A stretch of 64,000 nt of DNA from assembly GCF_020164955.1 (NCBI RefSeq), contig NZ_JAIUHG010000011.1, positions 1-64,000 on the forward strand, given 5' to 3'. The notes under the pieces were generated by a model, which saw nothing but the letters and a program-made list of their open reading frames with translations, made no database searches and was not told the DNA's origin. A program made the position numbers and the translations under genes. Of the stretch, positions 1 to 8,400 are shown piece after piece; the stretch's first letter is position 1; each line of letters opens with the position of its first letter. The stretch comes from Mesorhizobium sp. CA8 (GTDB lineage: Bacteria; Pseudomonadota; Alphaproteobacteria; Rhizobiales; Rhizobiaceae).

Positions 1-70
1 CCCAGCCTCCATTCGCTGGCGATAAAACCGGACAACTCATGTGCTACCTAACCCGGACAACTCATGCGCT
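1..70. mobile_element. Probable terminal fragment of an insertion sequence, cut by the window edge
   Basis: Two near-identical 18-bp direct copies lie at 28-45 and 53-70, both reading CCGGACAACTCATG followed by TGCT or CGCT. Tandem short repeats of this kind are typical of the ends of IS21-like elements. No transposase is visible, so the body would lie to the left, outside the window. In related genomes rpsT normally follows other core genes, so an IS edge here would mark an insertion just upstream of rpsT. The family assignment is a guess. Confidence 0.4.
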
Positions 71-214
71 TACGACAAAGACCGCCAAGTGACGTTGACG
101 CGCCGGAAAAGCTGAACTATAAGCCGCACCAACCGAGGCGGCCCGTGGCTGCCCGTTTGTTTTTTGCGCCCTGCGGCACCCCGCTGGCGCCCACCAGATC
201 AGAAGAGAGGCATC

Positions 215-481
215 ATGGCCAACACGTCTTCGGCCAAAAAGGCAACGCGCAAGATCGCCCGCCGCGCGGCGGTCAACAAGAACCGCCGCTCGCGCGTCCG
301 CTCCTATGTCCGCAAGGTCGAAGAGGCGCTGGCCGCCGGCGACAAGGCCGCGGCGGTGGAAGCCTTCAAGGCAGCGGAGCCGGAATTGATGCGCGCCGCC
401 ACCAAGGGGGTCGTCCACAAGAACACGGCTTCCCGCAAGGTTTCGCGGCTGGCCCAGCGGGTCAAGACGCTGTCGGCCTGA
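215..481 (+). CDS. rpsT: 30S ribosomal protein S20
   Basis: This 88-residue basic protein binds 16S rRNA early in 30S assembly. It starts [17 protein letters not shown], the typical S20 N-terminus, and is rich in Lys, Arg and Ala throughout. The frame stays open upstream to 164, but the ATG at 215 gives the normal family length and has GAAGAGAGG just upstream. A strong terminator follows, so it is probably monocistronic and separate from dnaA. rpsT directly before dnaA is a common rhizobial arrangement. Confidence 0.97.
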   Translation: MANTSSAKKATRKIARRAAVNKNRRSRVRSYVRKVEEALAAGDKAAAVEAFKAAEPELMRAATKGVVHKNTASRKVSRLAQRVKTLSA

Positions 482-510
482 CCGAACTGATCCTCGATTC
501 GTCGACGTGG

Positions 511-537
511 AACCCGGCCGCGCAGGCCGGGTTTTTT
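511..537 (+). terminator. Rho-independent terminator of rpsT
   Basis: A GC-rich stem, AACCCGGCC pairing with GGCCGGGTT, has a 5-nt loop and is followed by a run of six T. It lies 30 bp after the rpsT stop. Confidence 0.9.
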
Positions 538-1311
538 CGTTTGCCGGCAAGTACTTAAAAAAGTTGCTCGCGAGCAACGCTTGTGACGCGATTTCCAATG
601 CCAGTAATGTTTTGCCGGCATATTCAACGCTGTTGATATCGGCACGCCCTCCCCGCGGCAGCTGCCCCAATTTGCCTGGCAAAAAATCCGTAGCTTTTTC
701 AGCGGCTTACGACGGGTCATCCACAGCTTGTTCAACGCACGCCCGAGCGGCGGGGGAGAAGTAGCTGTCAAGAGAATTATTTCAGAATATTTCGTTTCAG
801 GCGGCCTTTTTCATATTCGCCGGAAAAGGGTTTGAATCACAATGGCTTTGTCAAAACATGCCGTGCCGGCACCCGATTTCCGGTAACCAGATTCGTTAAA
901 AAACCGTTAGATGTGGCCTTGCCCTATCCACAGCGATTTCGGTAATGTCCCTCCATCGAAGGGACGGGCTCTAGCCCCTGACCCAGCCTGAATTGGCCAG
1001 CACAAAATGGCGGAATTCATGACGTGGAGCAATTCCGCGTGCGGCTTGGTTTGTCTCTTCGGTGCGGGTAGGGGACTGGCGTAATTGTACATGGCAGTCG
1101 ATGTCTCACCGGCGTTTCCGCCGGAGGGTGATGCATTGCCTTGTCGCTGTCGGAAGCCGGCGTGCGGAGCCGGCAGCTGGTCCCTTGCGCGAGTTGCGAC
1201 GACATTGCCGCGGCGGCAATGGCATCGCGGCTGAATGAGGTCGCCGGACCAAGGATGCAGGAGGCGCATCCCCGGTGGAAAAGGGTACGAGAAGAACAAG
1301 GGACTTGGATC
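538..1311 (+). promoter_or_regulatory. Long dnaA leader with two near-consensus DnaA boxes; possible origin-like region
   Basis: About 770 bp without a credible gene separate the rpsT terminator from dnaA. The stretches 540-600 and 765-910 are more AT-rich than their surroundings. Two 9-mers differ from the DnaA box TTATCCACA at one position: TCATCCACA at 717-725 and CTATCCACA at 924-932. This fits autoregulation of dnaA. Whether it is also a replication origin cannot be decided, because many Rhizobiales initiate near hemE. An open frame on the minus strand across this region has no recognisable protein features. Confidence 0.5.
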
Positions 1312-2859
1312 ATGCAAAGCGGCATCGAGAGGGAGATAGCGGGCGAGCTCCCATTTCCAGCAACTTTTGTCGGAGGGGGCGACGTGGCGGTATCCAGCGA
1401 CGCGGAACAGAAGTTCGAACGGGTCAAGGCACAGCTGAAGGCGCGTCTTGGAGCCGAAGTCTATTCGAGCTGGTTCGGTCGCATGAAGGTCGCCGAGGCG
1501 TCCCGCGGCGTTGTGCGCATCTCCGTGCCTACAGCCTTCCTGCGGTCCTGGATCAACGGCCATTATCTCGAACTCATCGCGGAGCTGTGGCGGCATGAGG
1601 ATGCGGGCGTCCTCAAGATCGAGATCGTCGTGCGCACCGCGACGCGCCAGGGGCGCAACCCTGTCGAGCCGGAAGTGGCGCCGGCGCGCAAGATGACAAA
1701 GCACACGCATACCGCGCTCGCCAACGGCACCGCGAGCACCGGGCGCGTGGAACAACGGGCGCCGGCGCCGCGCCAGGGCGCGTCCGCGGAACCGGAGTTC
1801 CGCCACAATGTGCTGGGGTCGCCGCTCGACCCCCGCTACACCTTCGCCTCCTTCATCGAGGGGCCGTCGAACAGAGTGGCCTTCGCGGCGGCCAGGGCGG
1901 TGGCGGAATCGCAGTCGAGCGCGGTCCGTTTCAACCCGCTTTTCCTGCATGCGACCGTCGGGCTCGGCAAGACGCACCTGCTGCAAGCGATCGCGGCGGA
2001 ATCGCTGCGGCAAAACCCGAAATCGCGCGTCGTCTACCTGACCGCGGAATATTTCATGTGGCGCTTCGCCACCGCGATCCGCGACAACAACGCGCTGACG
2101 CTGAAAGAGCAGCTGCGCGACATCGATCTCCTGATCATCGACGATATGCAGTTCCTGCAGGGCAAGTCGATCCAGCACGAATTCTGCCATCTCATCAACA
2201 TGCTGCTCGACAGCGCCAAACAGGTCGTGGTCGCGGCCGACCGGCCGCCGTCGGAACTGGAATCGCTGGAGCCGCGCGTGCGTTCGCGCCTCAATGGCGG
2301 CGTGGCGCTGGAAATGTCGACGCCGGATTTCGCCATGCGGCTCGGCATGCTGAAGCTGCGCCGCGCCACCGCCAAGACCGATGACACCTCGCTCGATATT
2401 TCCGACGAAATCCTGGAGCATGTCGCGCGCACGGTGACTGGCAGCGGACGCGAGCTCGAAGGCGCCTTCAACCAGCTTCTGTTCCGCCAGTCCTTCGAGC
2501 CGCAGATCACTATCGACCGCATCGACGAGATCCTCGGTCACATCTACCGCTCCGGCGAGCCGAAGCGGGTGCGCATCGAGGATATCCAGCGCATCGTGGC
2601 GCGCCACTACAACGTGTCGAAGACGGAGCTTCTGTCCAACCGGCGCACGCGCACGATCGTCAAGCCGCGGCAGGTGGCGATGTATCTGTCGAAGGTGATG
2701 ACGCCGCGCTCATTGCCGGAGATCGGGCGGCGCTTCGGCGGCCGCGACCACACGACGGTGCTGCATGCCGTGCGCAAGATCGAGGACCTTTCGGGCGGGG
2801 ACAACACGCTGGCGCAGGAACTGGAACTGCTCAGAAGGCTGATCAACGACCAGGCCTGA
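1312..2859 (+). CDS. dnaA: Chromosomal replication initiator protein DnaA
   Basis: This 515-residue AAA+ initiator binds DnaA boxes, melts the origin and loads DnaB. The domains appear in order: an N-terminal region ([18 protein letters not shown]), a variable linker, an AAA+ core with Walker A VGLGKTHL near residue 217 and Walker [11 protein letters not shown], and a C-terminal helix-turn-helix with the DnaA signature [13 protein letters not shown]. The first glycine of the usual Walker A (GGxGLGKT) is Ala-Thr here, which I believe is normal for Rhizobiales. The frame is open from 1141, but the ATG at 1312 starts [12 protein letters not shown] as expected for the family. A hairpin cluster follows the stop. 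Confidence 0.97.
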   Translation: MQSGIEREIAGELPFPATFVGGGDVAVSSDAEQKFERVKAQLKARLGAEVYSSWFGRMKVAEASRGVVRISVPTAFLRSWINGHYLELIAELWRHEDAGVLKIEIVVRTATRQGRNPVEPEVAPARKMTKHTHTALANGTASTGRVEQRAPAPRQGASAEPEFRHNVLGSPLDPRYTFASFIEGPSNRVAFAAARAVAESQSSAVRFNPLFLHATVGLGKTHLLQAIAAESLRQNPKSRVVYLTAEYFMWRFATAIRDNNALTLKEQLRDIDLLIIDDMQFLQGKSIQHEFCHLINMLLDSAKQVVVAADRPPSELESLEPRVRSRLNGGVALEMSTPDFAMRLGMLKLRRATAKTDDTSLDISDEILEHVARTVTGSGRELEGAFNQLLFRQSFEPQITIDRIDEILGHIYRSGEPKRVRIEDIQRIVARHYNVSKTELLSNRRTRTIVKPRQVAMYLSKVMTPRSLPEIGRRFGGRDHTTVLHAVRKIEDLSGGDNTLAQELELLRRLINDQA

Positions 2860-2873
2860 AGGAGCGCACAAAC

Positions 2874-2963
2874 AGCCGGCGGCACGCTTCGCCGGCTTTA
2901 TCCCCAGAAAGCCCGCGCTGCCGGCCGGAACCGGCGTCGCGGGCTTGCCTTTGCAGGCTTTTT
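2874..2963 (+). terminator. Hairpin cluster downstream of dnaA
   Basis: There are three successive hairpins. The first is AGCCGGCG/CGCCGGCT at 2874-2897. The second is AGCCCGCG/CGCGGGCT with an inner GCCGG/CCGGC at 2910-2945. The third is a short GCCT/AGGC stem ending in TTTTT by 2963. The last two resemble a rho-independent terminator between dnaA and dnaN, so dnaN probably has its own promoter. Confidence 0.6.
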
Positions 2964-3059
2964 ACTGTCAGCTTACGGGGATTCTGAAAGTCTTTCAGGG
3001 CTTTCGCGGGATACCGCCTGCCGGTGACCCGTTCATTCATTGAAGCGAGCCTGTTCGTC

Positions 3060-4178
3060 ATGCGTGTTATCCTGGAACGGTCAAATCTCCTGAAGTCCCT
3101 CAACCACGTCCACCGCGTGGTCGAGCGGCGCAACACCATACCGATCCTGTCCAACGTGCTGCTCAGCGCCGAGGGCGCCAGCCTTGAGATGAAGGCCACC
3201 GACCTCGATCTCGAAGTGACGGAGGCGACGCCCGCCAAAGTCGAGCGCGGCGGCGCGACGACGGTGCCGGCGCATCTGCTCTACGATATCGTGCGCAAGC
3301 TTTCGGACGGCGCCGAGGTGATGCTGAAGACGGACGAGGACGGCAACGCGATGACCGTCACCTCCGGCCGCTCGAGCTTCCGTCTGCAGTGCCTGCCGCA
3401 ATCCGACTTCCCGGAGCTTTCAGCCGGTTCGTTCTCGCATATCTTCCGGCTGGAATCGGCGGCGCTCAAGGGGCTGATCGACAAGACCCAGTTCGCCATC
3501 TCCACCGAGGAGACGCGCTACTATCTCAACGGCATCTTCCTGCACACGCATGAGGTGGGCGGCAAATTGAAGCTGCGCTCGGTGGCGACCGATGGGCATC
3601 GCCTGGCGCGGGCCGAGATCGACGCGCCGGCAGGCTCCGAAGGCATGCCCGGCATCATCATTCCGCGCAAGACGGTGAGCGAGCTGCAGAAGCTGGTCGA
3701 CGATCCCGATGTGGCGGTGACCACGGAGCTGTCGGACACCAAGATCCGCTTCACCATCGGCAGTGTGGTTTTGACCTCGAAGCTGATCGACGGCACTTTC
3801 CCCGACTATCAGCGTGTCATCCCGACCGGCAACGACAAGAAGCTGATCATCGACCGCCAGAGCTTCGCCGCGGCGGTAGACCGCGTTTCGACCATTTCCT
3901 CCGAACGCGGCCGGGCGGTGAAACTGTCGATCAATGACGGCCAGCTGACTTTAGCCGTCAACAATCCCGACTCCGGCAGCGCCACCGAGGAACTGGCGGC
4001 CGACTACTCGTCGGACCCGATCGAGATCGGCTTCAATGCCAAATACCTGCTCGATGTCGCCGCCCAACTCACCGGTTCCGAGGCCAAGTTCATGCTGGCC
4101 GACGCCGGTTCGCCGACGCTGATCCATGACATGGCCGACGAAACCGCGCTGTATGTGCTGATGCCGATGCGGGTCTAG
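3060..4178 (+). CDS. dnaN: DNA polymerase III sliding clamp, beta subunit
   Basis: This 372-residue protein is the normal size for the beta clamp, the ring that tethers polymerase III to DNA. It starts MRVILERSNLLKSL, has the family segment RRNTIPILSNVLL and ends LYVLMPMRV, the typical C-terminus. A GTG at 3024 would add 12 residues with no family support, so the ATG at 3060 is preferred. It lies between dnaA and recF on the same strand, the classic replication cluster. Confidence 0.97.
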   Translation: MRVILERSNLLKSLNHVHRVVERRNTIPILSNVLLSAEGASLEMKATDLDLEVTEATPAKVERGGATTVPAHLLYDIVRKLSDGAEVMLKTDEDGNAMTVTSGRSSFRLQCLPQSDFPELSAGSFSHIFRLESAALKGLIDKTQFAISTEETRYYLNGIFLHTHEVGGKLKLRSVATDGHRLARAEIDAPAGSEGMPGIIIPRKTVSELQKLVDDPDVAVTTELSDTKIRFTIGSVVLTSKLIDGTFPDYQRVIPTGNDKKLIIDRQSFAAAVDRVSTISSERGRAVKLSINDGQLTLAVNNPDSGSATEELAADYSSDPIEIGFNAKYLLDVAAQLTGSEAKFMLADAGSPTLIHDMADETALYVLMPMRV

Positions 4179-4188
4179 GGTGTCTTTG

Positions 4189-4244
4189 TCGGCGCAATTC
4201 CGGACTGAAAACCGCTGTGCACTTTTCCTGGAATTGCTCTAGCG
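4189..4244. repeat. Palindromic intergenic repeat, GCAATTCC type
   Basis: Imperfect inverted arms GCAATTCCGG and CCTGGAATTGC flank a core containing GAAAACCGC. It begins about 10 bp after the dnaN stop and ends before recF. I recognise the pattern as a dispersed rhizobial repeat from general knowledge. Only one copy of this type was seen in the window. Confidence 0.55.
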
Positions 4245-4260
4245 AACCCGATGTGTCGCC

Positions 4261-5427
4261 GTGACCGCGGATGCGAAACAGCTTCGGCAGCAAAGCTATT
4301 TAAGTAAGCTAACACTTACGAACTTCCGCAACTACGCGGCGCTTTCGCTTGACCTTGCGCCTGGCGCGGTGGTGTTGTCGGGCGACAATGGCGCGGGCAA
4401 GACCAATCTCCTGGAAGCGATCTCGTTCCTGACACCCGGCCGGGGCCTGCGTCGCGCGCCCTATGCGGATGTCGCGCGCGAAGGCGGCGACGGCGGCTTC
4501 GCCTTGCATGCGCGCATCGAGGGACCGGAAGGAGAGGTCGAGATCGGCACCGGCATGCCCGGCGGCGACGCCGCCGGCGAAGGCGGCAGGAAGGTGCGGA
4601 TCAACGGCGCGCCGGCGCGATCGGCCGAGGATATGCTGGAATGGCTGCGGGTCGTCTGGCTGACGCCGGCGATGGACGGGCTGTTTCCCGGGCCGGCTGC
4701 GGACCGCCGCCGCTTCCTCGATCGGCTGGTGCTGGCGATCGACCCCGGCCATGGCCAGCGCGCGCTCGACTATGAGAAAGCCATGCGCGGCCGTAATCGC
4801 CTGCTTACCGAAGGTTCGCGCGACGGCGCCTGGTTCGACGCGATCGAGACGCAGATGGCCGAGACCGGAGTGGCGATCGCCGCGGCGCGGGCCGAGCTGG
4901 TGCGGCTGCTTGCCGCCATGGTCGACAGATTGCCCGGCAGCGGGCCGTTTCCGCAGGCCGACATCAGTCTCTCGGGGGACCTGGAGAGCGAGGTCGCCGT
5001 CGCGCCGGCCGTCGATATCGAGGAACGCTTCCGCCGCGCGCTTGCCAACGGCCGCGAGCGCGACCGTGCCGCCGGCCGCACGCTGGACGGTCCGCACCGC
5101 TCCGATCTCGTGGTGCGGCACCGGCCGAAGTCGATGCCGGCCGAACTGTGCTCGACCGGCGAGCAGAAGGCGTTGCTGGTCGGCATCGTGCTGTCGCATG
5201 CCAGGTTGACCGGCGAGATGTCGGGACTGACGCCGATCCTTCTCCTGGACGAGATCGCCGCGCATCTCGACGCGGGCCGGCGCGCGGCGTTGTTCTCGAT
5301 CCTGGAAGAACTGAACTGCCAGGCCTTCATGACCGGCACGGATGCCGCCTTGTTTTCGAACCTTGCAGGCAGAGCGCAATTCCTGACGGTCGATCACGGC
5401 AGCGTCGAGCGGACGACTGGTTTTTGA
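4261..5427 (+). CDS. recF: DNA replication and repair protein RecF
   Basis: This 388-residue SMC-like ATPase loads RecA at single-strand gaps together with RecO and RecR (recR is at 56749). It has Walker A GDNGAGKTN near residue 41, an ABC-type signature STGEQKALL near residue 298, and Walker B PILLLDEIAAHLD followed by a D-loop. The start is taken as the GTG at 4261 because there is no in-frame ATG before the conserved LTNFRNY segment. It follows dnaN after a repeat. Confidence 0.95.
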   Translation: MTADAKQLRQQSYLSKLTLTNFRNYAALSLDLAPGAVVLSGDNGAGKTNLLEAISFLTPGRGLRRAPYADVAREGGDGGFALHARIEGPEGEVEIGTGMPGGDAAGEGGRKVRINGAPARSAEDMLEWLRVVWLTPAMDGLFPGPAADRRRFLDRLVLAIDPGHGQRALDYEKAMRGRNRLLTEGSRDGAWFDAIETQMAETGVAIAAARAELVRLLAAMVDRLPGSGPFPQADISLSGDLESEVAVAPAVDIEERFRRALANGRERDRAAGRTLDGPHRSDLVVRHRPKSMPAELCSTGEQKALLVGIVLSHARLTGEMSGLTPILLLDEIAAHLDAGRRAALFSILEELNCQAFMTGTDAALFSNLAGRAQFLTVDHGSVERTTGF

Positions 5428-5488
5428 GGACCAAGTCTCTGCCTTGCATGTGCATGACAAGATTTTCTCGCCGCTATAAGGTCCAGCC

Positions 5489-6244
5489 ATGACCGACGCC
5501 GCCCTGACCGACGAAGAGCTCGAACGCTATGCCCGCCACATCGTGCTGCCGGAGATCGGCGGCCCGGGCCAGCAGAAGCTGAAACGGGCGCGGGTGCTGG
5601 TGATCGGCGCCGGCGGGCTCGGCGCGCCGGTGCTCGAATATCTTGCCGCCGCCGGCGTCGGCACGCTCGGCATCGTCGATGACGATACAGTTTCGCTATC
5701 CAACCTGCAGCGGCAGGTGATCCATGGCAGCGACACGATCGGCATGGCCAAGACCGACAGCGCCGCCGCGGCGATCATGCGTATCAACCCCAACGTCACG
5801 GTGGAATCGCATCGCCTGAGGCTGACGGAGGAGAACGCCCCTGCCCTCGTCGCCCGCTACGACGTCGTTGTCGACGGCTCCGACAATTTCGAAACGCGCT
5901 ACGCGGCCGCCGATGCCTGCGCCAATGAGAAGAAACCCCTCGTCACGGCCGCCGTCGGCCGCTTCGACGGCTCGGTGACGGTGCTAAAGCCGTTCGAGAC
6001 GGGCGCGGACGGCAAACGCAATCCGAGCTATCGCGACCTGTTTCCGGAAGCGCCGCCCGAAGGGCTGGTGCCGTCCTGCGCCGTTGCCGGCATCCTCGGC
6101 GCGCTGACGGGCGTCATCGGCACGCTGGAGGCGATGGAAGCGATCAAGCTGATCACCGGCATAGGCGAGCCGCTGATCGGTCGGCTGCTGCTCTATGACG
6201 GGCTGACGGCCCGCTTCGACACCATCCGCTACAGGGCCGTCTGA
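5489..6244 (+). CDS. moeB: Molybdopterin-synthase adenylyltransferase (MoeB/ThiF/HesA family)
   Basis: This 251-residue cytosolic E1-like enzyme would adenylate the C-terminal glycine of a sulfur carrier such as MoaD or ThiS. The nucleotide fold VLVIGAGGLGAPV is near residues 37-49, the NLQRQV loop follows, then the DGSDNFETRY acidic segment. The expected zinc-site segment (PCYRCLFP in E. coli MoeB) reads PSYRDLFP, so those cysteines are missing. The later conserved Cys is kept in PSCAVAG. It heads a tight operon, with the GNAT ATG only 4 bp after its stop. No MoaD or ThiS gene is adjacent, so its partner is unknown. Confidence 0.88.
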   Translation: MTDAALTDEELERYARHIVLPEIGGPGQQKLKRARVLVIGAGGLGAPVLEYLAAAGVGTLGIVDDDTVSLSNLQRQVIHGSDTIGMAKTDSAAAAIMRINPNVTVESHRLRLTEENAPALVARYDVVVDGSDNFETRYAAADACANEKKPLVTAAVGRFDGSVTVLKPFETGADGKRNPSYRDLFPEAPPEGLVPSCAVAGILGALTGVIGTLEAMEAIKLITGIGEPLIGRLLLYDGLTARFDTIRYRAV

Positions 6245-6248
6245 GCGC

Positions 6249-6737
6249 ATGGACCAGAACGTCGGCATCTCCATAACCGGCCTTCCAGCGGATTTCGATC
6301 GGTGGGACGACCTCCTCGCGCTGATCCGGCGCGCCTTTGCCTATATGGATGGCGTCATCGACCCGCCCTCCTCGGCGCATCTTTTGACTGCCGAGGCGCT
6401 TGCCGCGAAGGCGAAAAGGGAAATCGGATTTCTGGCCCTCGAAAACGGCCGCATCGTCGGCTGCATCTTCGCGCTGGAACGGGCGCGAGATTTTTATGTC
6501 GGCAAGCTCGCGGTCGAGCCGCGGCTCCAGGGCCGAGGCATCGGAACCCGGCTGATGCGGTCGGTCGAGGATCTAGCCCGCGAACGCGGCAAGGATGCGA
6601 TCGAGCTGCAGACCCGCATCGAACTGACGGCAAACCATGCAGCCTTCGCCCGGCTCGGCTTTCGCGAGGCTGAGCGCACGGCGCATGAGGGCTATGACAG
6701 GCCGACCTCCATCACTATGCGCAAGGTGCTGTCTTGA
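6249..6737 (+). CDS. GNAT-family N-acetyltransferase, substrate unknown
   Basis: This 162-residue single-domain protein has the GNAT acetyl-CoA loop EPRLQGRGIGTRLM near its middle and the C-terminal pattern HAAFARLGFREAERT. It is translationally linked to its neighbours: it starts 4 bp after moeB and its TGA overlaps the start of the aconitase-X gene (TTGA). The substrate cannot be read from sequence. The context suggests a role linked to the downstream dehydratase, but this is only inference. Confidence 0.85.
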   Translation: MDQNVGISITGLPADFDRWDDLLALIRRAFAYMDGVIDPPSSAHLLTAEALAAKAKREIGFLALENGRIVGCIFALERARDFYVGKLAVEPRLQGRGIGTRLMRSVEDLARERGKDAIELQTRIELTANHAAFARLGFREAERTAHEGYDRPTSITMRKVLS

Positions 6738-7987
6738 GCCTTTCGCTCAGCCCGCAAGAACAGGCGATCGCCGCCAAGCAGGACGGCGCAGGCATGGCGA
6801 TGCGCATCGTCGCCGAAAGCGCTCGCCTGCTCGGCGCGCCGCGGCTGATCCCGATCGCCTCCACCCATATCGATGGCGCGCTGTATCACGGCGATTCCGG
6901 CACGCTGTTCGCCGAAAAACTGGTCGAAGGCGGCGCGAAGGTTGTGGTGCGCTCGACCCTCAATGTGGGGGCGCTCGACCTTATGGGTTGTTCGCGTATC
7001 CGCCTGGAAGAGCCGCAGCGCGGCATGGCACGGCGGATGATGGAGGCCTATCGCAAGCTCGGCTGCGAGCAGAGCTGGACCTGCGCCCCCTACCAGGCCG
7101 GACACAGGCCCGCGCTGGGCAGCGACGTGGCCTGGGGCGAGTCCAACGCGGTCGTCTTCTGCAATTCGGTGCTGGGCGCGCGGACCAACCGCTATGGCGA
7201 TTTCCTGGACATTGCCTGCGCTATCACAGGCCGCGCGCCGGATTACGGCCTGCACCGGCCTGACAATCGCCGCGCGCGTCTCGTTTTCGATGTCTCGGGC
7301 CTCTCGCCATCCTTCCTTGCCTCGGAGATCGCCTGGCCAGTGCTGGGCAGCCTCTATGGCCGCGAGGTGGGCAATGCGATCGGCGTCGTCACCGGCGTGA
7401 CGGCTCATCCCGGCGAAGACGCGCTGAAAGCCTTCGGCGCGGCGGCCGCATCGTCGGGCGCGGTCGGCCTGTTCCACATTGCCGGTATGACGCCCGAGGC
7501 TCCAGACGCCGAAGCAATTCTGGCTGGGCCGGAGCCGGAAGCGGTGATCCGCGTGACGTCCGACATGGTCGCCAAAACCCGCGCGGGCTTGTCGACCGCG
7601 GCAGCGACCAAGACCATCGACGCGGTGGCGATCGGCAGCCCGCATCTGTCGAACGCCGAGTTCGACAGCCTGGAACGGCTGATCGCCGGGCGGCGGCTCT
7701 CTGTCCCGATCTATGCCTGCACCGGCCGTCACGCGCTTGCACTGCTGGAGCGGGACGGCCGGCGAAAACGGCTCGAAGCGAGCGGGGTCTTCATCGTCGC
7801 CGATACATGTGTGGTGGTGACGCCGATCATGCCGGAGCTCGGCAACGGCGTGCTGATGACCAATTCGGGCAAGTTCGCGCATTACGCGCCGGGCAACACC
7901 GGCTATGCGGTGCTCTATGGCTCGCTCGCCGATTGCGTCGAAAGCGCGGTCCTCGGCAAGCCAGTCTTCACGGATATCGCCGCATGA
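6734..7987 (+). CDS. Aconitase X (AcnX) large subunit, probable cis-3-hydroxy-L-proline dehydratase type
   Basis: This 417-residue protein belongs to the aconitase-X (DUF521) family. In bacteria, characterised two-subunit members dehydrate cis-3-hydroxy-L-proline using an Fe-S cluster. Candidate cluster cysteines include C86 in LMGCSR, C111 and C117 in CEQSWTC, and C143 in VFCNS. The segment NAVVFCNSVLGARTNRYGD is typical of the family. It starts at a TTG in the overlap TTGA with the GNAT stop, preceded by AAGGTG. Its own stop overlaps the ATG of the small subunit. The substrate is inferred from the family; no proline racemase or ketimine reductase gene is adjacent. Confidence 0.82.
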   Translation: MSLSLSPQEQAIAAKQDGAGMAMRIVAESARLLGAPRLIPIASTHIDGALYHGDSGTLFAEKLVEGGAKVVVRSTLNVGALDLMGCSRIRLEEPQRGMARRMMEAYRKLGCEQSWTCAPYQAGHRPALGSDVAWGESNAVVFCNSVLGARTNRYGDFLDIACAITGRAPDYGLHRPDNRRARLVFDVSGLSPSFLASEIAWPVLGSLYGREVGNAIGVVTGVTAHPGEDALKAFGAAAASSGAVGLFHIAGMTPEAPDAEAILAGPEPEAVIRVTSDMVAKTRAGLSTAAATKTIDAVAIGSPHLSNAEFDSLERLIAGRRLSVPIYACTGRHALALLERDGRRKRLEASGVFIVADTCVVVTPIMPELGNGVLMTNSGKFAHYAPGNTGYAVLYGSLADCVESAVLGKPVFTDIAA

Positions 7988-8397
7988 GCACAGCCGCCGA
8001 AATCCTGGTGCCGGGCAAGGCCGGCGAAGGCGAAGCGCTGGTGCTGACGGCGCCGATCAGCTTCTGGGGCGGCGTCGACCCGAAAACAGGCCGCATCGCC
8101 GATGTCCGCCATCCGCAGCATGGCGAAATCATCGCCGGCCGGGTGCTGTTCCTGCCGGGCACGATCGGCTCGTCATCCGCTTCGGCGGTGCTGATGGAAC
8201 TGGTCCATAATGGCCGGCCGCCGGCCGGCCTAGTGCTGCACGAGCCGGACGCCATCCTGCTGCTTGGCCTGATCGTTGCCCGTGAGATGGGCTGGGAAAC
8301 GCCGATGGCGGTGCGGCTTGGCCGAGAGACGTTCGAAACCTATGGCGGCAGGGTGAGAATAGCCGAGGATGGCGCTCTCGCCGTCTCAGGCGAATAA
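7984..8397 (+). CDS. Aconitase X small subunit (DUF126 swivelling domain)
   Basis: This 137-residue protein matches the DUF126 partner of AcnX enzymes. The segments ISFWGGVDPKTGRI and GTIGSSSASAVLMEL are characteristic, the latter supplying the serine-rich active-site loop. It starts at an ATG overlapping the large-subunit stop by 4 bp (ATGA), which supports a stoichiometric heterodimer. It is the last gene of the moeB operon. Three bases after its stop the convergent dehydrogenase gene ends. Confidence 0.83.
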   Translation: MSTAAEILVPGKAGEGEALVLTAPISFWGGVDPKTGRIADVRHPQHGEIIAGRVLFLPGTIGSSSASAVLMELVHNGRPPAGLVLHEPDAILLLGLIVAREMGWETPMAVRLGRETFETYGGRVRIAEDGALAVSGE

Positions 8398-8400
8398 GCC

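Noticed and set aside
907..2607. A 566-residue minus-strand open frame over the dnaA leader and dnaA
   Set aside because: It is mostly antisense to dnaA. The part over the leader shows no protein motif or ribosome-binding site.
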